This document shows, one piece after another, positions 8,457 to 19,800 of a DNA stretch of 64,000 bases (its first letter is position 1; each line of letters opens with the position of its first letter). Source of the stretch: Rhodoferax_B ferrireducens_A. Lineage in GTDB: Bacteria; Pseudomonadota; Gammaproteobacteria; Burkholderiales; Burkholderiaceae_C. A program made the position numbers and the translations under genes. The notes beneath the pieces are model-generated. The model searched no databases. It saw nothing but the letters and a program-made list of their open reading frames with translations, and was not told the DNA's origin. Location of the stretch: NCBI RefSeq assembly GCF_031458075.1, contig NZ_JAVDXT010000003.1, positions 1 to 64,000 of the forward strand, in the 5' to 3' direction.

Positions 8457-9458
8457 CTAGGATTCGGCGGTGAAACCGATCGCCTTCACGATCGGAGCCC
8501 ACTTCTCGCTATCGGCCTTGAGCAGGGCGGCCAGTTCCGCAGGGGTGGACGAGCGGGCTTCGAGCCCCATGGCGGCCAGGCCGTCGATCACCTCCTTGTT
8601 GCCCAAGGCGCTGCGCAGCGCGGTATTTGCTCGGGCCACCACGTCCGCAGCCGCTTTGCCCGGCAGGTAAAAACCGAACCATTCGCCAAACACCAGGTCT
8701 TTCAACCCCTGCTCCACCAGGGTGCTGGTGCCCGGCACGAACTTGTTGCGCGCTGCCCCGGAGGTGGCCAGCAGGCGGGCCTTGCCACCGCTCAAATGCG
8801 GCAGAAACTCCCCCACCGGAGCCGACACCGCGGCGATCTGCCCGCCCAGCATGTCCAGGATGGCGGGCTGCGAACCGCGAAAACCCACATGCCGCAAATC
8901 CACCTTGCCGGCCCGGCCGATCAGCTCGCCCACAAAATGCGGCACGGAACCCGGCGCCGGCGAGCCGAAATTGGCGTTCTCGGGATGGGCTTTGCACCAT
9001 TCCAGAAATTCGGGAACGCTCTTGACCGCCGCCGGTACCTGGGGCCCCACAGCGAAGCCCATGTCGAAGACCACGCCCAGCGATACCGGCGTCAGATCGG
9101 CCACCGGGTCGTAGGGCAGTTTTTTGTAGGTGTGCGGGTAGATGCCCAGCATCGACATCGGCGTCGCCAGCAGGGTGGCACCATCCGGCGCTGAGGCTTT
9201 CAGCGCCGAGATAGCGATCTGCCCGCCCGCGCCGGTGCGGGTATCGACGACCGCCGCCTTGGCGTAGCCGCCCGTCAACTGGGTGGCGACCCGGCGCGCC
9301 AGCGTGTCCACCGTGCCGCCAGGCGCGAAGCCCGACAGAATTTTCAGGGTCTCGATGGCTTGCGCCCGGCTGGCCGAGGGCAGGCCACCGGCAGCGGTGG
9401 CCAAAGCGATATGCAGCAGTTGGCGACGGGAGATGGGAGGGATGGGGGATATGGGCAT
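8457..9458 (-). CDS. Bug family tripartite tricarboxylate transporter substrate-binding protein
   Basis: 333 residues. The N-terminus SRRQLLHIALATAAGG...SRA is a Tat-like signal (Arg pair followed by a hydrophobic stretch). The body has the Bug/TctC signatures ILSGFAPGGTVDTLARRVA, NRTGAGG-like TRTGAGGQIA, and VPHFVGELIGRAGKVDLRHVGFRG. Bug proteins are periplasmic ligand binders, hugely expanded in Burkholderiales. Many lack a dedicated membrane partner, as here. As the promoter-proximal gene of the homoprotocatechuate operon it probably binds a phenylacetate-type or carboxylate substrate. The ligand cannot be told from sequence. Confidence 0.85.
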   Translation of the reverse strand: MPISPIPPISRRQLLHIALATAAGGLPSASRAQAIETLKILSGFAPGGTVDTLARRVATQLTGGYAKAAVVDTRTGAGGQIAISALKASAPDGATLLATPMSMLGIYPHTYKKLPYDPVADLTPVSLGVVFDMGFAVGPQVPAAVKSVPEFLEWCKAHPENANFGSPAPGSVPHFVGELIGRAGKVDLRHVGFRGSQPAILDMLGGQIAAVSAPVGEFLPHLSGGKARLLATSGAARNKFVPGTSTLVEQGLKDLVFGEWFGFYLPGKAAADVVARANTALRSALGNKEVIDGLAAMGLEARSSTPAELAALLKADSEKWAPIVKAIGFTAES

Positions 9459-9545
9459 GGGGATGTCTCCTGTCTGGTTTTATGGAAAGGTCGAACGCGG
9501 GCGTTTCAGATGTCCCAGTCCCTGCAGTTTGCAAGCGCACCCGCC

Positions 9546-9573
9546 ATACAACAATCGATATATATTGGGGTAT
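9546..9573. promoter_or_regulatory. Candidate LysR operator (28-bp imperfect dyad)
   Basis: In the divergent gap between the operon and the LysR gene, ATAC/GTAT outer arms and CAAT/ATTG inner arms share exactly the same centre (between 9559 and 9560). 10 of 14 base pairs match. An AT-rich, dyad-symmetric site 25-50 bases before a divergent LysR gene is the expected place for autoregulation and activation of the operon. Inferred from position and symmetry. Confidence 0.45.
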
Positions 9574-9597
9574 TACTTAGACTTTCTTCATAATCCC

Positions 9598-10518
9598 ATG
9601 GCCTTGCCCCGCTACACCCTGCGCCAGCTGGATGCCTTCGTCACCGTGGCCGAGCTGCTGAGCTTCACCGCGGCCGCCGACCGGCTGGCGCTGACCCCGT
9701 CGGCGGTGAGCCAGCTGGTGGTCGAGCTAGAGTCCAGCCTGGACTTCAAGCTGTTCGAGCGCAGCACGCGCAAAGTGGCGTTATCGGCGGCGGGCAAGGA
9801 GTTTTACGGCTCGGCCCAGACCGTGCTCAAGCACCTGCGCCTGGCCGAGGTGGCGGCCACCGACTTGCGCAACCGCGCCGCCGGCCTGGTGCGCATCGCC
9901 GCGCCGATGGTCATCGCCAGTGCCATCCTGCCGCCGCTGATCCGCGACTACAGCCAGCTGCGGCCCAAGCTGGTGGTGCGCATCCGCGACGCAGCAGTGG
10001 AGCAGATGACCGATATGGTGGACAGCGGCGAGGTGGACCTGGCCCTGGGCCCCGACCGGCAGAGCAGCGGCAACGTGCTGCGCACCAGCCTGTTCAGCAG
10101 CCCCTGGGTGCTGTGGTGCGCAAAAGACCATCCGCTGGCGCAGAAGCAGCGGCTGCAGTGGAACGACTTGCGCGCGCACGCGCTGGTGACGGCCGGGCGC
10201 GACCACGAGCTGAGCGTGGCGCAAATGGGCGCGGCCCTGCCCGAAGACCAGCGTATCCACCCGATCGAGGTGGTGGACCACATCTCCACCGCCTTCGGCA
10301 TGGCCGCCGCCGGCCTGGCGGTCACCGTGTCGCCCGCCTACGTCGCGCCCTGGGCCAAGCGCCAGGGCCTGGTGATGCGCCGCATCGTCGACCCGGAGGC
10401 CATGCGCCAGGTGTGCCTGTACCGGCCTGCGCACCGCGTGGCATCGCCCGCGATCGAGGGCTTTGCGGAGTACCTGGTGGAGCGGCTGCAAAAGCCCCAC
10501 AGACCGCCCGCTTTATGA
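9598..10518 (+). CDS. LysR-family transcriptional regulator of the adjacent hpa operon (probable)
   Basis: 306 residues. The N-terminal winged helix-turn-helix contains LRQLDAFVTVAELLSFTAAA, LTPSAVSQLVVELE and LFERSTRKVALSAAG. The C-terminal periplasmic-binding-like effector domain spans residues about 90-295. ATG at 9598 starts the protein exactly at the HTH. It is divergently transcribed from the Bug-hpa operon with a 139-base gap containing a symmetric candidate operator. By the usual LysR logic it likely activates the operon in response to a pathway intermediate. The effector is unknown. Confidence 0.85.
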   Translation: MALPRYTLRQLDAFVTVAELLSFTAAADRLALTPSAVSQLVVELESSLDFKLFERSTRKVALSAAGKEFYGSAQTVLKHLRLAEVAATDLRNRAAGLVRIAAPMVIASAILPPLIRDYSQLRPKLVVRIRDAAVEQMTDMVDSGEVDLALGPDRQSSGNVLRTSLFSSPWVLWCAKDHPLAQKQRLQWNDLRAHALVTAGRDHELSVAQMGAALPEDQRIHPIEVVDHISTAFGMAAAGLAVTVSPAYVAPWAKRQGLVMRRIVDPEAMRQVCLYRPAHRVASPAIEGFAEYLVERLQKPHRPPAL

Positions 10519-10648
10519 ACAAAATCGACCCTTAGCCCAATCCGGACCAGCGGCGAATGCTATGGTTTTTGCACCAATGGCCTTACATGGCCTGCCGCCT
10601 CTGCCGCGCTGCCACAGGCCAGCCGCCCCAGGTTTTTACAATCGGGGC

Positions 10649-11761
10649 ATGGGAACACACAGCAAACAACGGGTGGTGGTCGGATTGAGCGGCGGCGTGG
10701 ATTCGGCCGTCAGCGCTTATCTGCTCAAGCAACAGGGCTACGAGGTCATCGGCATCTTCATGAAAAACTGGGAAGACGATGACGACAGCGAATACTGCTC
10801 GTCGAACATCGACTTCGTCGACGCGGCCGCCGTGGCCGATGTGATCGGCATCGAGATCGAGCACGTCAACTTCGCCGCCGAATACAAGGACCGGGTGTTT
10901 GCCGAGTTTCTGCGCGAGTACCAGGCCGGCCGCACGCCGAACCCCGACATCTTGTGTAACGCCGAGATCAAGTTCAAGGCCTTTCTGGACCACGCGATCC
11001 GCCTGGGCGCCGAGAAGATCGCCACCGGCCACTACGCCCGGGTCCGCGAGGTGGCCGGCCAGTTCCAGCTGCTCAAGGGCTTGGACCCGTCCAAGGACCA
11101 AAGCTATTTCCTGCACCGACTCAACCAGGCGCAGCTGAGCAAAACGCTGTTTCCCGTGGGCGAGTTGCACAAAACCGAGGTGCGCCGCATCGCCGCCGAG
11201 ATGGCGCTGCCCAACGCGGCCAAGAAGGACTCTACCGGCATCTGCTTCATCGGCGAGCGGCCGTTCCGCGACTTCCTGAACCGCTACATCGCCAAGGAAC
11301 CAGGTCCGATCAAGGACGAAAAAGGCCGCGTGCTGGGTAAGCACGTAGGCCTGAGCTTCTACACCCTGGGCCAGCGCCAGGGCCTGGGCATAGGTGGCAT
11401 CAAGGAAAAAGGCGCACAGCGCGGCGGCGGCGAACACGCGCCCTGGTTCGTGGCCCGCAAGGACATGGAGCGCAACACCTTGTGGGTGGTGCAAGGCCAC
11501 GACCACCCCTGGCTGCAGTCGCAGACCCTGGCGGCCGACGACGCCAGCTGGGTCGCCGGCCACCCGCCCGCCCCCGGCGCCTACGCCGCCAAGAGCCGCT
11601 ACCGGCAAGCCGATGCCGCCTGCAGCCTGGCTGCCGACGGCCCACAGCACTTCAGCCTGCAGTTCCCCGACGCCCAATGGGCGGTCACCCCCGGCCAGTC
11701 GGCCGTGGTGTACGACGGCGATGTGTGTTTGGGCGGCGGGGTGATCTGCGCAGGGCCTTAA
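10649..11761 (+). CDS. mnmA: tRNA-specific 2-thiouridylase MnmA
   Basis: 370 residues. The PP-loop ATP pyrophosphatase motif GLSGGVDSAVSAYLL is near residue 12. The first catalytic Cys is in NPDILCNAEIKF and the second in STGICFIGERPF. GHYARV and KDQSYFLHRL are further family motifs. The enzyme thiolates U34 of tRNA Lys, Glu and Gln using sulfur relayed by IscS/Tus proteins. A cytosolic housekeeping gene, apparently monocistronic. ATG at 10649 gives the family N-terminus; the frame is open further upstream without similarity. Confidence 0.95.
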   Translation: MGTHSKQRVVVGLSGGVDSAVSAYLLKQQGYEVIGIFMKNWEDDDDSEYCSSNIDFVDAAAVADVIGIEIEHVNFAAEYKDRVFAEFLREYQAGRTPNPDILCNAEIKFKAFLDHAIRLGAEKIATGHYARVREVAGQFQLLKGLDPSKDQSYFLHRLNQAQLSKTLFPVGELHKTEVRRIAAEMALPNAAKKDSTGICFIGERPFRDFLNRYIAKEPGPIKDEKGRVLGKHVGLSFYTLGQRQGLGIGGIKEKGAQRGGGEHAPWFVARKDMERNTLWVVQGHDHPWLQSQTLAADDASWVAGHPPAPGAYAAKSRYRQADAACSLAADGPQHFSLQFPDAQWAVTPGQSAVVYDGDVCLGGGVICAGP

Positions 11762-11950
11762 AACCTGTCGCCTGCACCCCACAATTTCGCGCCTGGCCCG
11801 TCCCCAAAATGGAGGATGGGCCGCGGCGCCCATGCCAATTAGTTCACACACCGGCGGTGCGCGCCCCGGCACCAGCCGATACAAAAAGTAACAAGAGAAT
11901 AACAATGGCTCTCATTACCGCTGTCGTCCAGCGATCTTTGAGCACTGCCT

Positions 11951-13717
11951 TTGTTACCTCTTTCACCCCTTCCCCGCCATACCTTGTGCAGCCTGCTGCT
12001 GTGCGCCTTCAGTAGCGCCAGCTGGGCGCAAACCAGCCCGCCTAGCAACGGCCCCGACCCCAGCCAGGAACAACGGCGCCAGCAAGAGCGCGAGCAGATC
12101 GAACGCGAACGGCTGCAGCCCAGCCCGGATGTGCGCCTGCCCAGCCCGCCAGCCTCGGCCGACCTGCGCTTGCCCATCGGCGAGGCACCCTGCTTTGTGC
12201 TGCAAGACATCACGCTACGCGGCGATCTGTCGGAGCGTTTCGGCTGGATACTGGAGGCACTGAACGGTCCGCAGCACGATGACAGTCCTCATCAGCGCTG
12301 CCTAGGCGCCCAGGGCATTGCGCTGCTGGTCCAACGTGCGCAGCAGGCCTTGGTGGACCGCGGTTACGTCACCAGCCGCGTGCTGACGGAGCCGCAAGAC
12401 TTCAAGTCCGGGCACCTGGCGCTGACCCTGCTACCCGGCCGCATCCACGCCATCCGATTTGCACCCGGCACTGTGGGTCGTGCGACCGCGCTGAATGCGG
12501 TTCCCGCCAAAGTAGGCGACATCCTGAACCTGCGCGACGTGGAGCAGGCGCTGGAGAACTTCAAGCGCCTGCCCAGTGCCGAAGCCGACATCCAGATCGA
12601 GCCCGCCGAAGCCCCGGGCAGCAGCGACCTGGTGATCCGCTGGCAGCAAGCCCTGCCGTTCCGCCTGAGCCTGACGGCCGACGACGGCGGCAGCCAGGGC
12701 ACGGGCAAGAACCAGGGCAGCATCACCCTGAGCTACGACCACTGGTGGACGCTGAACGACCTGTTCTACATCACCTACAACCGCAATCTGGACGGCGCCC
12801 TGGGCCACAGCGCCTTACGCGGCCATGCCGCAGGCGATGCGACGGACGGAGCGCACGGCACCCAAGGCCACACGGTGCACTACTCGGTACCCTGGGGCTA
12901 CTGGCTGCTGGGCCTGACCCACAGCCAAAACCGCTACTACCAAAGCGTGGCCGGCGCCAACCAGAGCATCGTCTACAGCGGCAGCAGCAGCAACGCCGAG
13001 CTCAAACTGTCCCGCCTGGTCTACCGCGACCAGGCCCGCAAGACCACAGTCTCGGTGCGTGCCTTCCAGCGCACATCGAACAACTACATCGACGACACCG
13101 AAGTAGAGGTGCAGCGCCGCGTGGTCGGCGGCTGGGAAGCCGCCGTAGCCCAGCGCGTCTTTATGGGCAGCGCCACGCTGGACGCCAACGCAGCCTTCAA
13201 ACACGGCACTGGAGCCTTCGGCGCGCTGCCCGCGCCCGAAGAAGGCTTTGGCGAAGGCACTTCGCGCTTCAAGCTGGTAACAGCAGACCTCAGCCTGAAC
13301 AGCCCTTTTGCGGTCGCCGGCCTGCCCCTGCGCTACAGCGGCAGCTGGCGCGCCCAGTGGAACCGCACGCCGCTGACGCCGCAAGACCGCTTCGCCATCG
13401 GTGGGCGCAATACCGTGCGCGGCTTTGACGGCGAATCCAGCCTGTCGGCCGAGCACGGCTGGCTGCTGCGCCAAGAGCTCAGTGTCCCCCTAGGCCAGAG
13501 CGGCCAGGATATCTACCTCGGCCTGGACCATGGCGAAGTCGGCGGCTTCAGCAGCCAGTTCCTGGTCGGCCGCCGCCTCACGGGCGCGGTGATCGGCCTG
13601 CGCGGCAGCGTCAAAGGCCTGGGCTACGAGCTGTTTGCGGGTCGGCCGGTAAAGCGCCCCGAGGGCTTCAGAACCGCCGGCACCACGGCCGGATTCAGCC
13701 TGAGCCTCAGCTTCTAA
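11951..13717 (+). CDS. cdiB: Two-partner secretion outer-membrane transporter (TpsB/CdiB, ShlB/FhaC type)
   Basis: About 588 residues. A signal peptide (RHTLCSLLLCAFSSASWA) is followed by a Q/R/E-rich linker helix (EQRRQQEREQIERERLQ), POTRA-type domains (about 85-235) and a C-terminal beta-barrel ending in SLSLSF. The barrel carries the TpsB lid-loop signature around RFAIGGRNTVRGFDGES. It exports and anchors the giant TpsA encoded 102 bases downstream. The start is uncertain. The only start near the signal peptide in this frame is TTG at 11951 with no good Shine-Dalgarno. An ATG at 11904 lies in another frame that stops at 12015. Either TTG initiation or a one-base loss around 11970-11980 is possible. 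Confidence 0.85.
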   Translation: MLPLSPLPRHTLCSLLLCAFSSASWAQTSPPSNGPDPSQEQRRQQEREQIERERLQPSPDVRLPSPPASADLRLPIGEAPCFVLQDITLRGDLSERFGWILEALNGPQHDDSPHQRCLGAQGIALLVQRAQQALVDRGYVTSRVLTEPQDFKSGHLALTLLPGRIHAIRFAPGTVGRATALNAVPAKVGDILNLRDVEQALENFKRLPSAEADIQIEPAEAPGSSDLVIRWQQALPFRLSLTADDGGSQGTGKNQGSITLSYDHWWTLNDLFYITYNRNLDGALGHSALRGHAAGDATDGAHGTQGHTVHYSVPWGYWLLGLTHSQNRYYQSVAGANQSIVYSGSSSNAELKLSRLVYRDQARKTTVSVRAFQRTSNNYIDDTEVEVQRRVVGGWEAAVAQRVFMGSATLDANAAFKHGTGAFGALPAPEEGFGEGTSRFKLVTADLSLNSPFAVAGLPLRYSGSWRAQWNRTPLTPQDRFAIGGRNTVRGFDGESSLSAEHGWLLRQELSVPLGQSGQDIYLGLDHGEVGGFSSQFLVGRRLTGAVIGLRGSVKGLGYELFAGRPVKRPEGFRTAGTTAGFSLSLSF

Positions 13718-13736
13718 GTAGCCCTATTAATTTATA

Positions 13737-13790
13737 CAAAACAGGTCTCTAGCGCTTATTTCACCTGCGCCAGCGGCTATCAATTTGAAT
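13737..13790 (+). repeat. Intergenic repeat copy 4
   Basis: AAACAGGTCTCTAGCGC head, CACCTGCGCCAGC core and GGCTATC tail, located between the cdiB and cdiA genes. Confidence 0.7.
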
Positions 13791-13819
13791 ACACAGCGTT
13801 AAACCGCGCCACATACACC

Positions 13820-16800
13820 ATGAACCAGCAGCTCTACCGCATCGTCTTCAACCAAGCCCGTGGCTGCCTGATGGCGGTGGCAGAAACCGCTACGGCGCAG
13901 GGCAAGTCTGGTGAGCGCCGCAGCGCGGGTGCGGGCCGCAACGGTATCGCTTTGCCGGGGCTGCAGACCCTCACGCTGGCGCTGGCATCGGTGCTGCTTC
14001 TTGCATCCATCGTCCCGGCCGTGCAAGCGCAGATCGTGGCCGACCACAGCGCGCCCACCAACCAGCGGCCCACGATCCTCACTACCGGCAACAACATCCC
14101 GCTGGTCAACATCCAGACTCCGAGTGCCGCCGGGGTCAGCCGCAACACCTACAGCCAGTTCGACGTGACGGCTGCGGGCGCGGTGCTGAACAACAGCCGC
14201 ACCAATGTGCAGACCCAGATCGGCGGCTGGGTGCAAGCCAACCCCTGGCTGGCCACCGGCGGCGCCCGCGTGATCCTGAACGAAGTCAACTCGGCCAACC
14301 CCAGCCAGCTACGCGGCGCCATCGAAGTTGCGGGCCAACGGGCCGAAGTCGTCATCGCCAATCCCGCAGGCATCCAGGTGGACGGCGCAGGCTTCATCAA
14401 CACCAGCCGGGCCACACTGACCACCGGCACGCCGATCATGAACAACGGCAACCTGGACGGCTACCGGGTGCAGACCGGCACCATCCGCATCACCGGCGCC
14501 GGCCTGGATGCCAGCAGCACCGACAGCACCGCCATCCTGGCGCGCGCGGTAGAAGTCAATGCGGGCATCTGGGCCAACCAGCTGACGGTCACCACCGGTG
14601 CCAACGACATCAGCGCCGATGCGGCTACCACTACCGCCGTTGCCGGCACAGGCACGACCCCCAACTTCGCCCTCGATGTGGCGGCCATCGGAGGCATGTA
14701 TGCGGGCAAGATCACCCTGGTGGGTACCGAGGCCGGCCTGGGCGTGCGCAACGCCGGGGTGATCCAAGCCAATGCGGGCAACCTCACGCTGAACGCAGAC
14801 GGCTGGCTGAGCAACACCGGCAGCCTGTTAGCCAACCAGAACCTGACGGCGCAGACCAGCGGCGCCGTCACCAACAGCGGCACGGTCTATGCCAGCGGCA
14901 GCACCGGTTTGGCGGCGGGGGGCAACATCGGCAACACCGGCCTGATCGCCGCCCTGGGCGACACCAGCGTGACCAGCAGCGGCGCCATCACCAGCGCCAG
15001 CGGTGGGGTCCTGGCGGCCGGGCTGGCTGCAGACAACACGGTCGGCAGCAGCGGCAAGCTCGCAATCACCTCCACGGGCAACACCACCCTGGCCGGCCAA
15101 AGCGTGGCGGGTGCCGATGTGCACATCACCGCCAGCAGCATCAACGTGGCCGGCGGCCAGCTCAGTGGACAGAACCTCAGCCTCACCGCAAATACCGGTG
15201 ACGTAACCGCGACCGGCGCTACCCTGGTGGCCAGCCAGACCCTGGCCGCCCGCACCACGCAAACCCTGCGCACCGACGGCGCCGTGCTGTCGGCGGACCA
15301 GCTCAACTTGGCTGCACACGACCTGTCCAATGTGGGCGGTCGGTTGCTGCAAACCGGCACGGACGACTTGGCGTTGAGCCTGGCCGGCAATTTGGACAAC
15401 ACCGGCGGCACCATCGCCACCAACGGCAACCTGGCGCTGGCCGCGGCCACGCTAGACAACACCCGCGGCAGCATCACCTCCGACCAGAGTGCCAACCTCA
15501 GCGCGACCACCCGCCTGGACAACACCGATGGCACCATGGCCGCCGGCCAGCACCTCGGCCTCAGCGGCGGCAACCTGGTCAACACCCGCGGCACGGTGCA
15601 AGCCACCCAGGGTAACGCGACATTGGTAGCCACCGACTTCAGCAACAGTGCGGGTAGCGTGGTGGCCGGCGGCAATCTGCAGACCCAGGTGGCCACCCTG
15701 TCGAACTCCGGCAGCTTGTACGCGGGCGGCAGCCAGACCCTGGCCGCCAGCGGCGCAGTTACCAACAGCGGCGTGATTGCTGCGCTGGGCGAGACCACGC
15801 TCACCGCGCAAAGCCTGTCCAGCACGGCCACCAGTCTGCTGGCCGCAGGTTTGAAGTCCGATGGCAGCCTTGCCAGCACAGGCAACTTGAACGCCACCAC
15901 GTCCCAAGGCCTGGCCGCCTACGGGCAAAACATTGCTGCCGGCAGCGCCAGCTTGCGCGGCACTACCCTGGACCTGGCGGGCAGCCAGACCAGCGCCACC
16001 AGCCTCGCACTCAGCGCCACGGCGGGCACCCTCAACGCCACTGGGGCCAAACTGTTGGCAGCGCAGACACTGGGCGCCAGCAGTACGCAAACCCTGGTCA
16101 CCAATGGGGCCACCGTCTCGGCCCAGCAGATCCAGCTAGGCGCGCAGGCGCTGTCCAATGTGGGCGGCAACATCGTGCAAACCGGCAGCGGCGACTTCCA
16201 TCTCAACCTGGCCGGCAGCTTCAACAATAGTGGCGGCGTGCTGCAAACCGCCGGCCGAGCAACGATTGCCGCACAGAGCCTGGACAACGCCAACGGCAGC
16301 ATCAGCGGCACAGACGTATCCATCATCACCGCGGGCGTGCTCCACAACACCGGCACCGGCCTGATTGCCGCTACGCAGGACTTGACCCTCGCCACCACAG
16401 GCGCGGGAGCCAACCTGGTCAACCAGGGCAACCTGCAAGCCGGCCGCCACCTGGGCGCCACCAGCAGCGCGGGCCTAGCCAACACTGGCACCATTTATGC
16501 TGGCGGCAACACCAGCCTTACGGCCGCGGGCGCACTGAGCAACAGCAGCGTCATCGCCGCGCAGGGCAACACCAGCGTCGCAGCGGCCAGCCTGGCCAGC
16601 ACGTCCACCAGCCTGCTTGCCGCCGGGCTAAAAGCCGACGGCACACTGGGCAGCAGCGGCGACCTGGCCGTCACCACGACGGACACTCTGGCTGCCCAGG
16701 GGCAGAACGTCGCGGGCGGTAACGCTGTTTTGAACGGCGCCAGCGTCGACCTTTCGGGTAGCAGCCTGACCAGCGCGGCCAACCTCTCGCTTACCGCCAG

Positions 16801-19800
16801 CAGCGGCTCGGTCAGCACGGCCAGCGCCACCGTCACTACCGCCGGCACCTTGGCCATCAGCGCCAGTGCGCACGACAGCCAGACCCTGAACAACACGCTG
16901 GGTACCCTGAGCGCAGGCCAGCTCAGCCTGCAAGTCGCCAACCTCAACAATACCCAAGGCTATATCTACCAGACCGGCAGCGGCAACACCACGCTCGCCC
17001 TGGCGCCCAGCACCGGCGTACTGAACAACACCCACGGCACCATCGCCGTCAACAGCCAGAACCTCAGCCTCTCGGCCGCCACGCTGACCAACACCCAAGG
17101 CAGCATTGCGCATGCCGGTACCGGCATGCTGGCCATCGCCGCCACTAGCTTCAACGGCCAGTACGGCCAGACCAGCAGCAACGGTGCACTGAACCTCACT
17201 GCGGGGAATATCCAGCACGGCCACGCCAGCATGCTGGCACAGCAGATCACCCTCAACGCCGCCAGCCTGGACAACCGGGCGGGGCAGATCATCCAGTTGG
17301 GCAACGGCAATACCAGCCTCAGCACCACAGGCGCCATCGACAACAGCAGCGCAGGTCTGATCGCCAGCAACGGCAACACCACGCTCCAAGCCCACAGCCT
17401 CAACAACCAGGGCGGCACGGTACAGGCTGCCAGCACCGCCAACCTCGCCATTTCCACCACCGCCGGGCTGGACAACAGTACGCAAGGCTTCATTGGCGCC
17501 GGCGGCAACCTGGCGCTCAGCACCGCCACGTTGAACAACGCGCTTGGGCAGATCACCGCCGGCGGTACCTGGACGGCCACCGCCTCTGGCGCCGTCACCA
17601 ATACCAGCGGTCTGCTGGCCGCCATGGGTGACCTGACTCTCAACGCCAGCAGCTTGGACAACAGCGTGGGCACCATCGCCTCGGTCGCCAACAACCTGGC
17701 CATTACCACTACCGGCGGCACGGTCAACAACGGCGGCAGCATCCAGGCCGCGCTGGATGTCACGCTGAACAACGCTGGCCTGAGCAATGCCGGCGCGGGT
17801 AGCCGCATCACTGGCCGCAACCTCAGCATCAACACCCACGCGCAAAGCCTCAACAACGCCCTGGGTACCCTGGCCGCCACCAACAACCTGACCGTGCAAA
17901 GCGGCACGCTGAACAACAGTACCGGCCTCATCCAGACCACCGGCAGCACTGGCACTCTCAGCATCAATACCCAGGGCCAGACCCTGACCAACACCTCGGC
18001 GGCCAGCTATGTCACCGGCGCGGGTGGCATCAGCGCCCAAGGCGCCATGGCGCTGGCCACCGGCGCGCTGAACAATACGGCGGGCTACATCGGCGCAGGC
18101 AGCGCCATGACCGCCAGTACCGGCCAAGTGAACAACACCGGGGGCGGCCAGATCGTCGGCCAGTCCGGCGTCAGCTTCACCAGCACCGGCTTTGATAACC
18201 GCAGCGGCCAAGTGCAAGCCTTGGGCAATGTGTCCATCAACGCCGGCAGCGGCAGCATCAACAACACGGGCAGTCTGCTGCGCAGCGCAGGCACCCTGAC
18301 CTTGGCGGCAAATACGGTCACCAACAGCAACACCCAGGGAAGCAACCAGGGCATCGAAGGCTACAACGTCGCCATTACGGCCAGCACCATTGCCAACGAC
18401 ACCGGCGCCATCCGCGCAGACAACAACGCCACCCTGACCAGCAGCGGCAGCATCAACAACAGCCAGGGCCTGGTCAGCGCCGGCAACACCCTGACCGTGC
18501 AGGACCTGGGCGGCACCAAGACGCTGGCCGTCACCAACACCGGCGGCAGACAGATCGCCATGCAGGCCCTGAGCCTGAACGCCGCCAGCCTCACGGGCAA
18601 CGGCAAGATGCTGAGCCAGGGCAACCTGTCCATCGCGCTGACCAGCGACTACAACAACACCGATGAAGTCACGGCCAACGGCAACGCCAGCATCAGCACC
18701 ACCGGCAACATCACCAACAGCGGCACGCTGCAGGCGGGCAACACCCTGAGCCTGAACGCCAGCAATATCGACAACACCGCCACCGGAAAAATCTCCGCCA
18801 CCACCACCCAGGTGACGGCCAGCAACACGCTGACCAACCGCGGCCTGATCGACGGCACCAACACGCAAATCAACGCCGGCACACTCAACAACATCGGCAT
18901 CGACGGCCGCATCTATGGCGACCAGCTGAGCATCCGAGCCGGCACCGTCAACAACCTGGCGGAGAACGGCGCCGCGGGCACCATCGCCGCGCGCAGCCGC
19001 CTGGACATCGGCGCCACCACCGTCAACAACAGCAACGGCGCACAGATCTTCAGCCTAGGGGACATCGCCATCGGCGGCGGCCTGGACGCCAACCGCTTCG
19101 CCACCGGTGCGGCCAGCACCATCAACAACAGCGCCGCCACCATCCAGGCCCTGGGCACCCTGCAAATCAACACCGCCGTGCTGAACAACCTCAACGTCGG
19201 CTTCGACTACCGACTGGTTACCGGCGCCACCAGCGCCAGCCAGACCGACTACATCACCACCGATGGCACGGTCTACACGGCGGCCGATTTTGCGTGGGTC
19301 AGTAGAGGACTGGCTTATGAGCCCAATAGCCGTATTTGCGAGGGGGGGTTGGTGAATTGCAGAACCGTCGTCAGCGCCAATGGGGGAGAGCTCACCACCA
19401 GCCCTTACGCCAACCCTCTTTATGAAGCTTTCTACAGCGGGCCTGACGCCTACGTTGCCGCGCATACAGTGACCACGCGCGTTGGGCACGATCAGACCAC
19501 CACGGTAATTCCCGCCGCCTACGCCTACGACGAGACCAGCAGTATCTGGGCCACATTTGGCGTAGCGGCGCCGACCACCGGCGTCCCGGTCTATCCCGAC
19601 AATGGCGACTGTGATAACTGCCTCGCTGTCTCCGCTGAACAGATAGCAGCCTATGAGGCCGCAGGCCAGCCCTGGAAGGATCTGCAAGCCAAGATAGACG
19701 CTTTCCGCGCCGTAGCTAAAACCTACATACTGTCATTCAAAACCTACCGCGACTACACAGAAACCAGCCAGAGCGCAGAAGTTACGGCTGGCACGGCCGG

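Noticed and set aside
11816..11833. ATGGGC/GCCCAT hairpin after mnmA as a terminator
   Set aside because: The stem is only 6 bp, the loop is GC-rich and no T-tract follows; also too close to the putative cdiB promoter.
14700..19200. Regular short repeats in cdiA that might be mistaken for a CRISPR array
   Set aside because: The repetition is at protein level (beta-helix repeats), without constant DNA repeats and unique spacers of fixed length.
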